18,728 nucleotides of DNA. Source: JBDLIL01 sp039714855. Lineage in GTDB: Bacteria > Patescibacteriota > Microgenomatia > UBA1400 > PJMF01. The notes below the pieces were generated by a model. It was not told the DNA's origin and made no database searches. It saw only the letters and a program-made list of their open reading frames with translations. The position numbers and the translations under genes are program-made. The DNA lies in contig JBDLIL010000014.1 of NCBI GenBank assembly GCA_039714855.1, positions 1 to 18,728 of the forward strand, read 5' to 3'. Positions 1 to 6,362 of this stretch are shown here, one piece after another. The stretch's first letter is position 1. Every line of letters starts with the position of its first letter.

Positions 1-602
1 CCTCTTTTGCGTGTATAGTCTCCTTTCTTTGTTTCCATATTTACTTTGATACCACTTTGTCTACACTTTCTCCTCCTATCAGCTGAGGTGTATAGCTTAT
101 CCAAGTTAAGGATTCTTTTACGCCTCCCACGGGTGTTTTGTAGGTGTTGGTCACAAAAGACACCATCGTGGATCTTGGCAGACTCAATAATCACATCAGC
201 AGGTAGTCCGTTAATATCAGTTAATAGTGAAATCTTAGTTCCATTTACTTTATGTTTTCCATCCCAACCAACTTCACTCTTAAATCGATAGCTCTTGATG
301 GTATTGGTGTCACTAGCACACTCAATCACGTTTGTTTTTACTTTAGAGAGTTTTAAAAAGTATTTCTTGAACAATCCTCTTCTTTGAAGCTCTTTAAAGT
401 AACGATAACAACTCATGAAAGAACAACCACAATCAAAGATCTGATACCAAGGTATTCCAAGAACCATTACTTGCAAGATACCAGATAAAAGTGAAGCTTT
501 ATCACATCTTTTACGACCTCGCTTCTTACTCTTTGGATCAGGTAGCAATTCCATTAATCGATCAAATTGTGTTTGGGGGATTAAACGAGTAATATCATAC
601 AT
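1..602 (-). CDS. IS5-family transposase, 3' end outside the window
   Basis: An uninterrupted reading frame of 200 codons runs from ATG at 602 on the minus strand off the left edge. Residues about 5-85 match the N-terminal helical domain of IS5-type transposases (LIPQTQFDRLMELLP, then GIPWYQIF and CYRYFKELQRRG). The DDE core follows: first Asp at residue 98 in CASDTNTIKSY, GTKISLLTDINGLP at about 121-134, and second Asp at about 168 in LNLDKLYTSADRRRK, the counterpart of the usual GDKGYDS. The catalytic Glu lies beyond the window. No frameshift or stop is seen, so this part is intact. A Shine-Dalgarno-like AAGGA lies 8 bases before the start, inside a hairpin (601-637). The element seems to have inserted into the 5' end of the Fic gene at 639. 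Family assignment is by motif recall only. Confidence 0.85.
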   Translation of the reverse strand, partial: MYDITRLIPQTQFDRLMELLPDPKSKKRGRKRCDKASLLSGILQVMVLGIPWYQIFDCGCSFMSCYRYFKELQRRGLFKKYFLKLSKVKTNVIECASDTNTIKSYRFKSEVGWDGKHKVNGTKISLLTDINGLPADVIIESAKIHDGVFCDQHLQNTRGRRKRILNLDKLYTSADRRRKCRQSGIKVNMETKKGDYTRKR

Positions 603-637
603 GGGCAGTTTCCTTTTTCAAGTTGGTAACTGCCCAT
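601..637 (-). promoter_or_regulatory. Hairpin over the transposase ribosome binding site and start
   Basis: ATGGGCAGTT (601-610) and AACTGCCCAT (628-637) form a perfect 10-base inverted repeat with a 17-base loop. In a minus-strand transcript entering from outside, the loop holds AAGGA (615-611) and the 3' arm covers the first two bases of the transposase ATG (602-600). Such a structure could block translation from read-through transcripts, a control known for IS10 and IS200. The right end of the IS is probably at or just beyond this repeat, but the other end is not visible, so it cannot be matched as a terminal repeat. Confidence 0.6.
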
Positions 638-638
638 T

Positions 639-1580
639 TTGTTGGGAAAATCAATTAAAAATCAAGTCAGAGGGTTATTTTGTTATGGGTTTAGTCATAG
701 CTCAACTCGGATAGAGGGCAACCCTCTTCCTCTCACTGAGGTAAAAAAAATCTTGAAAAATACTCCTGACTTTATTAGAGATAGTGAAAAAGAAGTACTA
801 AACTACAATAAGGCACTAGAGAATTTGCATCAACTGACTGATAAAAGCGAAATAAAACTAACTACTAACCTAGTTCTCGATACTCATACTTTAGTAACAA
901 AAGAACTATTGCCAACTCATGAGATAGGAAAGTTTAGAAAACAACCAGTTGTGGTAAATGATCCAGCTTTAAGAAAAGTAAAATATTTAGCCCCTGATTG
1001 GAAAGAAGTTAATGATCTAATAAAACAATTGGTGGATTACATTAATAATAATCAAAACGTTATTGACCCATTAATTTTAGCTGGAATATTTCACAAACAA
1101 TTTGTCATTATTCACCCTTTTCTTGACGGCAATGGACGCACAACAAGACTCATCACTAAGTTTATTTTGGCGACACTTGGTGTCAACACCTTTAAATTGT
1201 TTAGTTTCGAAAATTACTATAATCAAAACATTAGTAAATACTTTGACAAAGTCGGCCTAACTGGTGACTATTATGAGCTCAAAAATAATATTGATTTTAC
1301 TGATTGGTTAGAATATTTTACTGATGGAATTATTGATGAGCTAATAAGAGTAACCGACCAACTCAAATCTACCAGTAGCTCACCAAAGATAAGATTAAGA
1401 CCTCATGAAATCAAATTATTAGATTTTATTAAAAAACATGGATTCATAACTGATAAAGATTATGCGAATTTGACTGACAGAGCCAAAGCTACAAGAAATC
1501 AAGATTTCAGAAGACTAATCTCTTTAAAATTAATAAGAATGCTAGGCAAAGGCAAGGCTACCTATTACATCTTGCATTGA
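639..1580 (+). CDS. Fic family protein, probably 5'-truncated by the IS
   Basis: Fic enzymes transfer AMP or other nucleotide moieties onto target proteins, and many act as toxins or stress regulators. Residues 159-170 give a full active-site motif, HPFLDGNGRTTR, with catalytic His, the acidic Mg-binding residue and both Arg. An inhibitory-helix motif of the form (S/T)xxxE(G/N) is seen at 22-28 (STRIEGN), which places it in the class with an N-terminal autoinhibitory helix. The last 65 residues look like a winged helix (RPHEIKLLDFI to GKGKATYYIL). The frame opens only at TTG 639, two bases beyond the IS hairpin, with an in-frame TAA at 627-629. No ATG or ribosome site is seen and relatives usually have more sequence before the inhibitory helix, so the native start was probably lost. 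Repeat copy A follows 10 bases after the stop. Confidence 0.85.
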   Translation: MLGKSIKNQVRGLFCYGFSHSSTRIEGNPLPLTEVKKILKNTPDFIRDSEKEVLNYNKALENLHQLTDKSEIKLTTNLVLDTHTLVTKELLPTHEIGKFRKQPVVVNDPALRKVKYLAPDWKEVNDLIKQLVDYINNNQNVIDPLILAGIFHKQFVIIHPFLDGNGRTTRLITKFILATLGVNTFKLFSFENYYNQNISKYFDKVGLTGDYYELKNNIDFTDWLEYFTDGIIDELIRVTDQLKSTSSSPKIRLRPHEIKLLDFIKKHGFITDKDYANLTDRAKATRNQDFRRLISLKLIRMLGKGKATYYILH

Positions 1581-1589
1581 GATTTGAGT

Positions 1590-1649
1590 AAAAAAGGTTC
1601 TAACAAAGTCCCTTACACTACCCCATAGTTTGATATATCAAGCTTTTTT
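1590..1649 (+). repeat. Interspersed repeat, copy A
   Basis: Contains GGTTCTAACAAAGTCCC followed by TTACACTACCCC, then ATAGTTTGATATATCAAGC and a T run. The first part recurs at 2544 (B), 4651 (C) and 8625 (D), always in this orientation. A and C also share the palindromic second half and a downstream TGATTTTTCTG. It lies between the Fic stop and the promoter of the next cassette. Confidence 0.85.
1627..1649 (+). terminator. Possible intrinsic terminator within repeat copy A
   Basis: AGTTTGA and TCAAGCT form a 7-base-pair stem (one G-U) around a TATA loop, followed by five further T. It is 46 bases after the Fic stop. The stem is AU-rich and weak, so termination is plausible rather than certain. 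The same structure with one extra T is present in copy C. Confidence 0.45.
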
Positions 1650-1661
1650 AATTATTTCTCC

Positions 1662-1690
1662 TTGATTTTTCTGATCAGAAACAATATAAT
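1662..1690 (+). promoter_or_regulatory. Sigma70-type promoter of the AbiE-like cassette
   Basis: TTGATT (1662-1667), a 17-base spacer, and a perfect TATAAT (1685-1690). Only six bases separate the -10 box from the ATG at 1697, so transcription should start at or next to the start codon and give a leaderless mRNA. The -35 box lies in sequence shared with repeat copy C. Confidence 0.75.
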
Positions 1691-1696
1691 ACTGCT

Positions 1697-1897
1697 ATGT
1701 ACAATTGGAATACCGACACCACTAGACTAAAGAAAAATCCTGAAAAATATGAAAAGTTTGTGCTAGAGCAAAGAATAAATTTTGGTCTGAACAATCAAAA
1801 GCTTTCTTTAAAGTTACTTAAAAAGCATTGGAATAATCTTATTATTGATCCTGCAAAAAAGAATTACTTAAATAAGATAGTATGGCAGACATCCTAA
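1697..1897 (+). CDS. Small partner (putative antitoxin) of the AbiEii-like protein
   Basis: A 66-residue basic protein starting YNWNTDTTRLKKNPEKYEKF and continuing through INFGL and LLKKHW to VWQTS. Its 3' end overlaps the next gene by 16 bases (1882-1897), and the same 16-base overlap survives in a second, broken copy at 7206-7402, so the two genes have moved as a unit. Position and coupling suggest an antitoxin for the nucleotidyltransferase, but it is far shorter than classical AbiEi and shows no clear winged-helix domain, so that role is inferred. I recall small proteins of this kind upstream of nucleotidyltransferases but know no characterised member. Expression is predicted to be leaderless from the promoter at 1662-1690. 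Confidence 0.75.
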   Translation: MYNWNTDTTRLKKNPEKYEKFVLEQRINFGLNNQKLSLKLLKKHWNNLIIDPAKKNYLNKIVWQTS

Positions 1898-2538
1898 CTC
1901 CTCAACAAAAACTTGCTCTTGAATTAATTTCCAAAACAAATTTAGCTAAAGAATTTTATTTTTCTGGCGGCACAGCCTTGGCACACTACTATCTGCAACA
2001 TAGAAAATCAGAAGATCTAGATTTCTTCAAAGAAGAAGAGTTTGACCCTCAAGAAATTACCATTTCAATAAAAAGCCTAAAAAATAAACTAGGTTTTGAA
2101 GAATTTGATTATCAAAGCAGTTTTAATAGAAATTTATATTTTTTGAAATTTGAAAATAATTATGTTTTAAAACTTGAGTTTACTCATTATCCCTTTCAAC
2201 AAATCGAAAAACCTTCAATAAAAGATGGGTTGTCAGTTGATAGTGCTATTGATATCGCAACAAACAAGCTTTTCACTATCACACAAAAACCTAGAGGTAG
2301 AGACTATTTTGATTTATATTTTTTAATAAAAAAATACGGCTATGACATCGAAGAATTGCGAATGAAAGCTAAATTGAAATTTGACTGGCATGTAGATCCA
2401 TTGCAACTAGCATCAAAACTTTATGAGGTAGATGGGCATCTGGATGACCCAATTATTTTAGGAAAATTTGATAGAAAAAAAATAATTAATTATTTTCAAA
2501 AAGAAGCTAAAAAATTAGGTGGAGATATTATTGAGTAA
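1882..2538 (+). CDS. AbiEii-type nucleotidyltransferase (toxin of a type IV-like TA or abortive infection system)
   Basis: A 218-residue protein of the AbiEii/MenT nucleotidyltransferase superfamily. The signature is complete: FYFSGGTALAHYYLQHR at about 25-41, then KSEDLDFF at 42-49, giving the GG nucleotide-binding turn and the DLD metal-binding pair. A second conserved block, KPRGRDYFDLYFLI, lies at about 137-150. Members of this superfamily transfer nucleotides to tRNA or similar targets and block growth, often during phage infection. The start ATG overlaps the partner gene by 16 bases with no separate ribosome site, so translation is probably coupled. Repeat copy B begins six bases after the stop. 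No lesion is seen, so it is probably functional. Confidence 0.88.
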   Translation: MADILTPQQKLALELISKTNLAKEFYFSGGTALAHYYLQHRKSEDLDFFKEEEFDPQEITISIKSLKNKLGFEEFDYQSSFNRNLYFLKFENNYVLKLEFTHYPFQQIEKPSIKDGLSVDSAIDIATNKLFTITQKPRGRDYFDLYFLIKKYGYDIEELRMKAKLKFDWHVDPLQLASKLYEVDGHLDDPIILGKFDRKKIINYFQKEAKKLGGDIIE

Positions 2539-2543
2539 GCATC

Positions 2544-2600
2544 AAAAAGGGTTTTAACAAACTCCCTTACACTACCCCCTTACGAGACTTTGTTAGAACC
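2544..2600 (+). repeat. Interspersed repeat, copy B, with an added inverted half
   Basis: The left arm GGTTTTAACAAACTCCC (2550-2566) is followed by TTACACTACCCCC, as in the other copies, and then by GAGACTTTGTTAGAACC (2584-2600). The right arm is nearly the reverse complement of the left (RC: GGTTCTAACAAAGTCTC), so this copy can fold into an imperfect hairpin with single-base bulges and a loop of roughly 20 bases. It is the only copy with both arms, and starts 6 bases after the AbiEii stop. Confidence 0.8.
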
Positions 2601-2605
2601 TCATC

Positions 2606-2879
2606 ATGCAAGGAGATAGTGGAGACACAAAATTTAACCAGTTTTTAGTTGGAAAAAAGAAACTGGCTTCAACAACTTACTACATAGGCAAAGTGAGAAC
2701 TGATAAAAGCGAAAAATCTAAAAAACTGCACAAAAATCAAAGACGTTTACTAAGCCAACTTAAAAAACATAATGTCTTTTATAGACTTGGATACCTAATG
2801 AAAACAAATAGCTGTAGATATTTTAGTAGCAGCATATGAGAATAAAGCAGACCACATTGCTAAAGTTGGAAGATATTGA
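2606..2879 (+). pseudogene. Broken NYN-domain (LabA/DUF88-like) protein fragment
   Basis: The first frame (2606-2839) encodes FNQFLVGKKKL, TYYIGKVRTDKSEKSKKL and NQRRLLSQLKKH, then RLGYLMKTN. This resembles the first half of NYN-domain nuclease-like proteins. At about 2808 the similarity shifts by one base: the next frame reads IAVDILVAAYENKADH until TGA at 2877-2879, matching the usual VDVxIAVDLLVGAYENxxD block. The N-terminal strand with its catalytic Asp and everything after the second block are missing. So this is a fragment with lost ends and an internal frameshift, sitting directly downstream of repeat copy B. Identification is by recall of the family pattern. Confidence 0.55.
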
Positions 2880-2903
2880 AAATTTTATAAAATAGGAAAA
2901 ATT

Positions 2904-3053
2904 ATGAACGGCCACATAACTTCACTGGAATTAGAAACTCTATGGAAATGGATAAATACCCCTGAAAAGGAAAGAATAGCTATAAAGATATTTTCGTTTC
3001 TAAACCGTTTATGTGTGAAAACTGTTTTAACAAATAAAAAATTATGCAATTAA
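2904..3053 (+). CDS. Possible small protein upstream of the pRiA4b-like gene
   Basis: A 49-codon frame from ATG 2904 to TAA 3051-3053, preceded by AGGA at a suitable distance. The product begins MNGHITSLELETLWKW and has no recognised domain. It overlaps the start of the next frame (ATG 3044) by ten bases, which would fit translational coupling. It could equally be a remnant of a longer gene in this degraded stretch. Confidence 0.3.
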   Translation: MNGHITSLELETLWKWINTPEKERIAIKIFSFLNRLCVKTVLTNKKLCN

Positions 3054-3484
3054 TTAAGCTCAAAATTACAAACGATAGAGATAAGAAAAATTACAAAATT
3101 ATTGAAGTTCCTGCAAACATGACCTTGTACAAGTTTGCTGAAACAGTTATTAAACAATTTGGCTTCTACTTTGATCATTGTTTTGGATTTTATGATAACC
3201 TTAAAAATCCAAACTAGTCAAATGAGATCTATGAATTATTTACAGATATTGATGATCTAGAACACACGCCCAATGCAAAGGGAGTAAAAAAGTTTTACTT
3301 TGTGAGTGACTTGTTTGAAAAAAATAAAAAAATGCTATTTTTATTCGATTATGGCGACAGTTGGCATTTTATTCTTGAATGCTTAGATGATTCAGAAAAA
3401 GTACTCAAAATTCCGAGAAATTACTATAAGTTGTATGAATCTCATGGAGAAGATCCTGAACAATATCCTCCGCTAGATGAATAG
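3044..3484 (+). pseudogene. pRiA4b ORF-3-like (IS1096 TnpR-like) protein with an internal stop
   Basis: From ATG 3044 one frame runs to TAG at 3482-3484, interrupted only by TAG at 3215-3217 (codon 58). Before the stop it reads MQLIKLKITNDRDKKNYKII and later FAETVIKQFGFYFDHCFGFY. After it come YELFTDIDDL, KKMLFLFDYGDSWHFILECL and HGEDPEQYPPLDE. The YDYGDxWxHxI-type block followed by a GExxPPEDxGG-like end is the hallmark of the plasmid pRiA4b ORF-3-like family, here with a shortened end. A single substitution would restore the gene. A shorter product from GTG 3302 would lack the N-terminal part. UAA and UGA also act as stops in the window and no recoding signal is seen, so decay is the simplest view. 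Confidence 0.65.
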
Positions 3485-3511
3485 AAATCAAAAAAGTTCT
3501 GGTTTATAAAA

Positions 3512-4570
3512 CTAAATCAACTTGTACCTAACGGCCCTACCTTGTCCTAATCTCTCAATTTTCTTCAAATCTAATAGTTTATCCACCACCTGATTGATTG
3601 TTGGTCTGGGAATATTAAGCTTTTCTGATAACTCCAATGGTGTTGCTTTTTGAAATTCCTGCAAATAATCCCATATTTTTAATTGAGTGGGTGATAATAA
3701 TTTTTCTATGTTTTCCATACTAAGTAAATCAATAGCAAGTTTAGATTGCTGTAAAACAATATCAAGAAAAAACTCTAGCCAGGAAACTATACTTGGATTC
3801 TTAGTTTTAAATGTCTTTTGACTATTCCGCAGTGCCAAATAATAATCTGGCTTATTATCTTCAATAATTTTTTCGTGATATATGTATGGCATATATTCAT
3901 AACCAGCCTGTAAAAGTAAAAGGTTTGACAAAATCCTAAACAATCTGCCATTTCCACCTTGAAATGGATGGACTTGCAAGAATTGAACTATAAAATTGCT
4001 AATTACTAGCAATGAGTGATGTTGATTACTACTTAGCGCTTGCTGTGTACTTTCAACTAATTCAGTCATTTCTTTTGATGTGAGATATGCTGGAGTAGTA
4101 TCAAATAAAATACCAACTGACTGACCTGCTTTATCAATCATATGAACTTTATTTTCCTGTTTTTTATATTCCCCTCTATGAACCTGATCCTTATCAACAT
4201 ATTTCAAAAGCTCTTGATGAAAGTGTTTGATTAAATTTTCAGAAAACTTAAGTTGATTTGCCGAATCAAAAACATTGGTTAATAGCTCAAAGTAACCTTG
4301 TACTTCCTGCTTATCACGATCAGAAAACTGCTGAATAGAAATACCTCTTAATAACTTTTAAATGTCTTTGTCAGAAAGCTTGGCTCCTTCTATACGAGTA
4401 GAAGCACCTGTGGAAGTAACAAGCACTGACTTTTTCAATCTTCCCAAGACCTGAGGGTTAAGCTTAGCTCCGCCAATCCATTGACCTTTGAACTCATCAA
4501 TTTTGCTGATTTTTTGCCAAATAGAGTTTGGAATATTTTCAAACAACTGGTTTAGAATAACATTAGACAT
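3512..4570 (-). pseudogene. Second Fic family gene, split by one in-frame TAA
   Basis: On the minus strand the frame opens at ATG 4570 and closes at TAA 3512-3514, with one internal stop, TAA at 4360-4358 just after LSDKDI. The following codons continue in the same frame (KLLRGISIQQF and so on), so only one base differs from an intact gene of about 352 residues. The first part carries an inhibitory-helix motif STRIEG, as in the other Fic protein. The second part has HPFQGGNGRLFR, where the usual Asp/Glu of the Fic motif is Gly, so Mg binding may be weakened. A winged-helix C-terminus follows (LSPTQLKIWDYLQEF to GQGRAVRYKL). Restart at TTG 4207 would give a 231-residue Fic core without the inhibitory helix. 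Whether it is dead or makes such a product is open. Confidence 0.75.
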
Positions 4571-4578
4571 ATGTAATC

Positions 4579-4615
4579 TTTCTTATATTTTATATATATA
4601 AGATTATATAAGAAA
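4579..4615 (-). promoter_or_regulatory. Operator-like inverted repeat upstream of the minus-strand Fic gene
   Basis: TTTCTTATAT (4579-4588) and ATATAAGAAA (4606-4615) form a perfect 10-base inverted repeat with a 17-base AT-only centre. It covers the region 9-45 bases upstream of ATG 4570, where the -10 and -35 boxes must lie. It may be a binding site for the winged-helix part of the Fic protein itself or another regulator; that link is inference. Confidence 0.5.
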
Positions 4616-4650
4616 ACTAAACTACTGCCAATCCAAAAGAGTAGAAAACA

Positions 4651-4715
4651 AAAAAGGTTCTAACAAAGTCCCTCACGCTACCCCCCCCCATAGTTTTGAT
4701 ATATCAAGCTTTTTT
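4651..4715 (+). repeat. Interspersed repeat, copy C, with a run of nine C
   Basis: GGTTCTAACAAAGTCCC followed by TCACGCTA, nine C (4681-4689), ATAGTTTTGATATATCAAGC and a T run. It matches copy A over about 60 bases, including the palindrome TTGATATATCAA and the terminator-like hairpin (4692-4715). It sits between the divergent Fic gene and the promoter of the toxin-antitoxin pair. The C run is the longest such tract in the window and could vary in length. Confidence 0.85.
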
Positions 4716-4747
4716 CATGATTTTTCTGTATATCTAAAAATTAGTGG

Positions 4748-4776
4748 TTGAAAATCTGTTGTTTACAAACTACAAT
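4748..4776 (+). promoter_or_regulatory. Sigma70-type promoter of the RelE-type toxin pair
   Basis: TTGAAA (4748-4753), a 17-base spacer and TACAAT (4771-4776). The ATG at 4784 follows after seven bases, which predicts a leaderless transcript and decides this start over the upstream alternative at 4748. Confidence 0.7.
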
Positions 4777-4783
4777 TAGGCAC

Positions 4784-5089
4784 ATGGAGATTCTCAAAAC
4801 CGATGTTTTTGATAAATGGCTTAAAAAACTAAAAGACAAACGAACAAGAGCTATTATTCAGACTCATATCAATCGATTACTTGAAAATAAATTAGGGAAG
4901 TTACGCTCACTAGGAGGCAACATCCATGAAAAGAAAATTAACTATGGTCCAGGGTATAGATTATACTTTATTAACCATAAGAGAAATCTGATTATTTTAC
5001 TTTGTGGAGGAGATAAATCAACTCAACAAAGTAATATTAAGCAGGCAAAAATCATAGCTAAAAAAGTAAAAAAGGGGATGGAGAAATGA
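4784..5089 (+). CDS. RelE/ParE-superfamily toxin (addiction module killer protein)
   Basis: A 101-residue basic protein, MEILKTDVFDKWLKKLKDKR through NRLLENKLG and YGPGYRLYFI to the C-terminal helix. The pattern FDKWLKKLKD, the turn with GNIHEKKINYGPGYRLYF and the LILLCGGDKSTQ strand match the RelE/HigB-like addiction module toxins (TIGR02683 type). These act as ribosome-dependent mRNA endonucleases or gyrase poisons; this subfamily is not well defined. The start at 4784 is preferred because a promoter ends seven bases upstream and the extra 12 residues from 4748 would include the -35 box. Its stop overlaps the antitoxin start by four bases (ATGA at 5086), so the order is toxin then antitoxin. 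Confidence 0.87.
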   Translation: MEILKTDVFDKWLKKLKDKRTRAIIQTHINRLLENKLGKLRSLGGNIHEKKINYGPGYRLYFINHKRNLIILLCGGDKSTQQSNIKQAKIIAKKVKKGMEK

Positions 5090-5364
5090 AAATAAAACTA
5101 TCAAAATATAATACAACCGATTATTTAAAAACAGAAGAAGATATTAAAGAGTATCTCAAAGCTTCTTTTGAAACAGGAGATAGTAAGCTTATCGCTAGAG
5201 CATTGGGTGATGTTGCTAAAATTAAAGGCATGAGTAAGATTGCTAAAACTACTAAGCTAGATAGAAGCAACTTGTATACTTCCCTAACTGAACAGGGAGA
5301 TCCAAAACTTAGTACCGTAACAAAAATTATTAGAAATTTTGGGTATTCTATTTCTATTAGTTAA
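5086..5364 (+). CDS. HTH antitoxin of the RelE-type pair
   Basis: A 92-residue protein of the putative addiction module antidote family (TIGR02684 type). The start overlaps the toxin stop and is preceded by GGAG. Residues 1-45 (KYNTTDYLKTEEDIKEYLKA and LIARALGDVAKIKGM) form the conserved N-terminal part. A helix-turn-helix follows (MSKIAKTTKLDRSNLYTSL), then PKLSTVTKIIRNFGYSISIS. It should neutralise the upstream toxin by direct binding and probably represses the promoter at 4748-4776. The pair appears intact. About 150 bases without recognisable features separate it from the convergent LAGLIDADG gene. Confidence 0.87.
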   Translation: MKIKLSKYNTTDYLKTEEDIKEYLKASFETGDSKLIARALGDVAKIKGMSKIAKTTKLDRSNLYTSLTEQGDPKLSTVTKIIRNFGYSISIS

Positions 5365-5515
5365 ATCCAGTCAAATTACATGTGAGTGTTATAAGGGGGC
5401 TGAAAGTCCTGTGTTAATGATTTTTATCTTTATCCAGAAGTTTCCGATTCAATAATTGAGAAAGTTGTTTTAATCATCAACTAGTGCCAAGTCAGTTTTG
5501 AATGCGCATTTTCGT

Positions 5516-6262
5516 CTAATTATTAGGTTTATTCCGCTTTGTTTTTTCTAGTTTTTTTACGTAGTATTCAACATCTCTAAGTAACATATATGGTTGAACC
5601 TCTGCCATTAAGTTTCGTAAGTTAGCCCAGGATGCAGCCCACTGATATCCTTGACCATATTCGGACGTCATTCTTCTAGGTGTAGATCCATTAAAGACAT
5701 TTTTCACCGCGTTGAGTAACGCAATATTATGTGTTGAGATATTTAAAGAAACTTCATCAGCAACATGTGCATCTTTTTCACCTGGAGACATTTCAGAGAA
5801 TGAACCTCTGGCATCAATAACACCTGCCATAAAAGCTGGCTCTGTTACTAGTGATTCATAATCTTTCACAGCAACTTCAGCCTTTGATATTTCTGTTTGT
5901 TTTGAAACTGTCGCTAGTAGCCGACTAACATACAAGTACTTTTCAACAGTATCTAGTTCTGCCCAATATAAAAAGGATTGGGCAATAATTTTTCTTAGAG
6001 GTGCAATATCACTTATCATTTCTGCTATTTCTAAAGCAGGTGCGTTTGTTGCTCTCCAATCCTTTTTATTGGATTGAATATTGCCTCCCAAATATGTCTG
6101 GAGTTTTTTGATTCTGTTAGAATCGTCATACACTGAAAAAACAGGATAGTATTTATGGGGAATAGTTGCTTTTTTACCTGCAGCACTTTTCCTATAAAAT
6201 GCAGATCCAGCAACCTCAAAAATTCCTGCTGTCCAATAAGCTAATTCTGATTTATTAAGCAT
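5516..6262 (-). CDS. LAGLIDADG homing-endonuclease-like protein without catalytic acids
   Basis: A 248-residue protein with two LAGLIDADG-type helices: WTAGIFEVAGSAF at residues 10-22 and FMAGVIDARGSF at about 144-155. In active enzymes the acidic residue just before the last Gly binds the catalytic metal; here these positions are Ala (EVAG) and Arg (DARG). The fold is probably kept for DNA or RNA binding, but cleavage is unlikely. No intron or intein is seen around it. The start chosen is ATG 6262, since TTGAAA-17-TATAAT lies directly upstream with six bases between -10 and ATG. The longer frame from 6343 would run through that promoter. It faces the toxin-antitoxin pair. Confidence 0.72.
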   Translation of the reverse strand: MLNKSELAYWTAGIFEVAGSAFYRKSAAGKKATIPHKYYPVFSVYDDSNRIKKLQTYLGGNIQSNKKDWRATNAPALEIAEMISDIAPLRKIIAQSFLYWAELDTVEKYLYVSRLLATVSKQTEISKAEVAVKDYESLVTEPAFMAGVIDARGSFSEMSPGEKDAHVADEVSLNISTHNIALLNAVKNVFNGSTPRRMTSEYGQGYQWAASWANLRNLMAEVQPYMLLRDVEYYVKKLEKTKRNKPNN

Positions 6263-6268
6263 TCGCAT

Positions 6269-6297
6269 ATTATAGGATTGGTCGTGCTGTTTTTCAA
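6269..6297 (-). promoter_or_regulatory. Sigma70-type promoter of the LAGLIDADG gene
   Basis: Reading on the minus strand: TTGAAA (6297-6292), a 17-base spacer, TATAAT (6274-6269), then six bases to ATG 6262. It predicts a leaderless mRNA with the same geometry as the promoters at 1662 and 4748. Confidence 0.75.
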
Positions 6298-6362
6298 GGA
6301 AAAAGGCGTAGAAATGGTAATAACCTATCCATGTCAAAAGCAAAGGGGTTAGTAAAAACGAG

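Noticed and set aside
3215..4360. Stop-codon reassignment to explain the internal TAG and TAA
   Set aside because: Different stop codons are involved, and TAA, TAG and TGA all end other intact genes here. Point inactivation is simpler.
5380..5410. A sequence near 5385-5400 vaguely like the reverse of the GTCCCTTACACTACCCC repeat
   Set aside because: Too many mismatches and no GTTAGAACC part, so chance similarity is likely.
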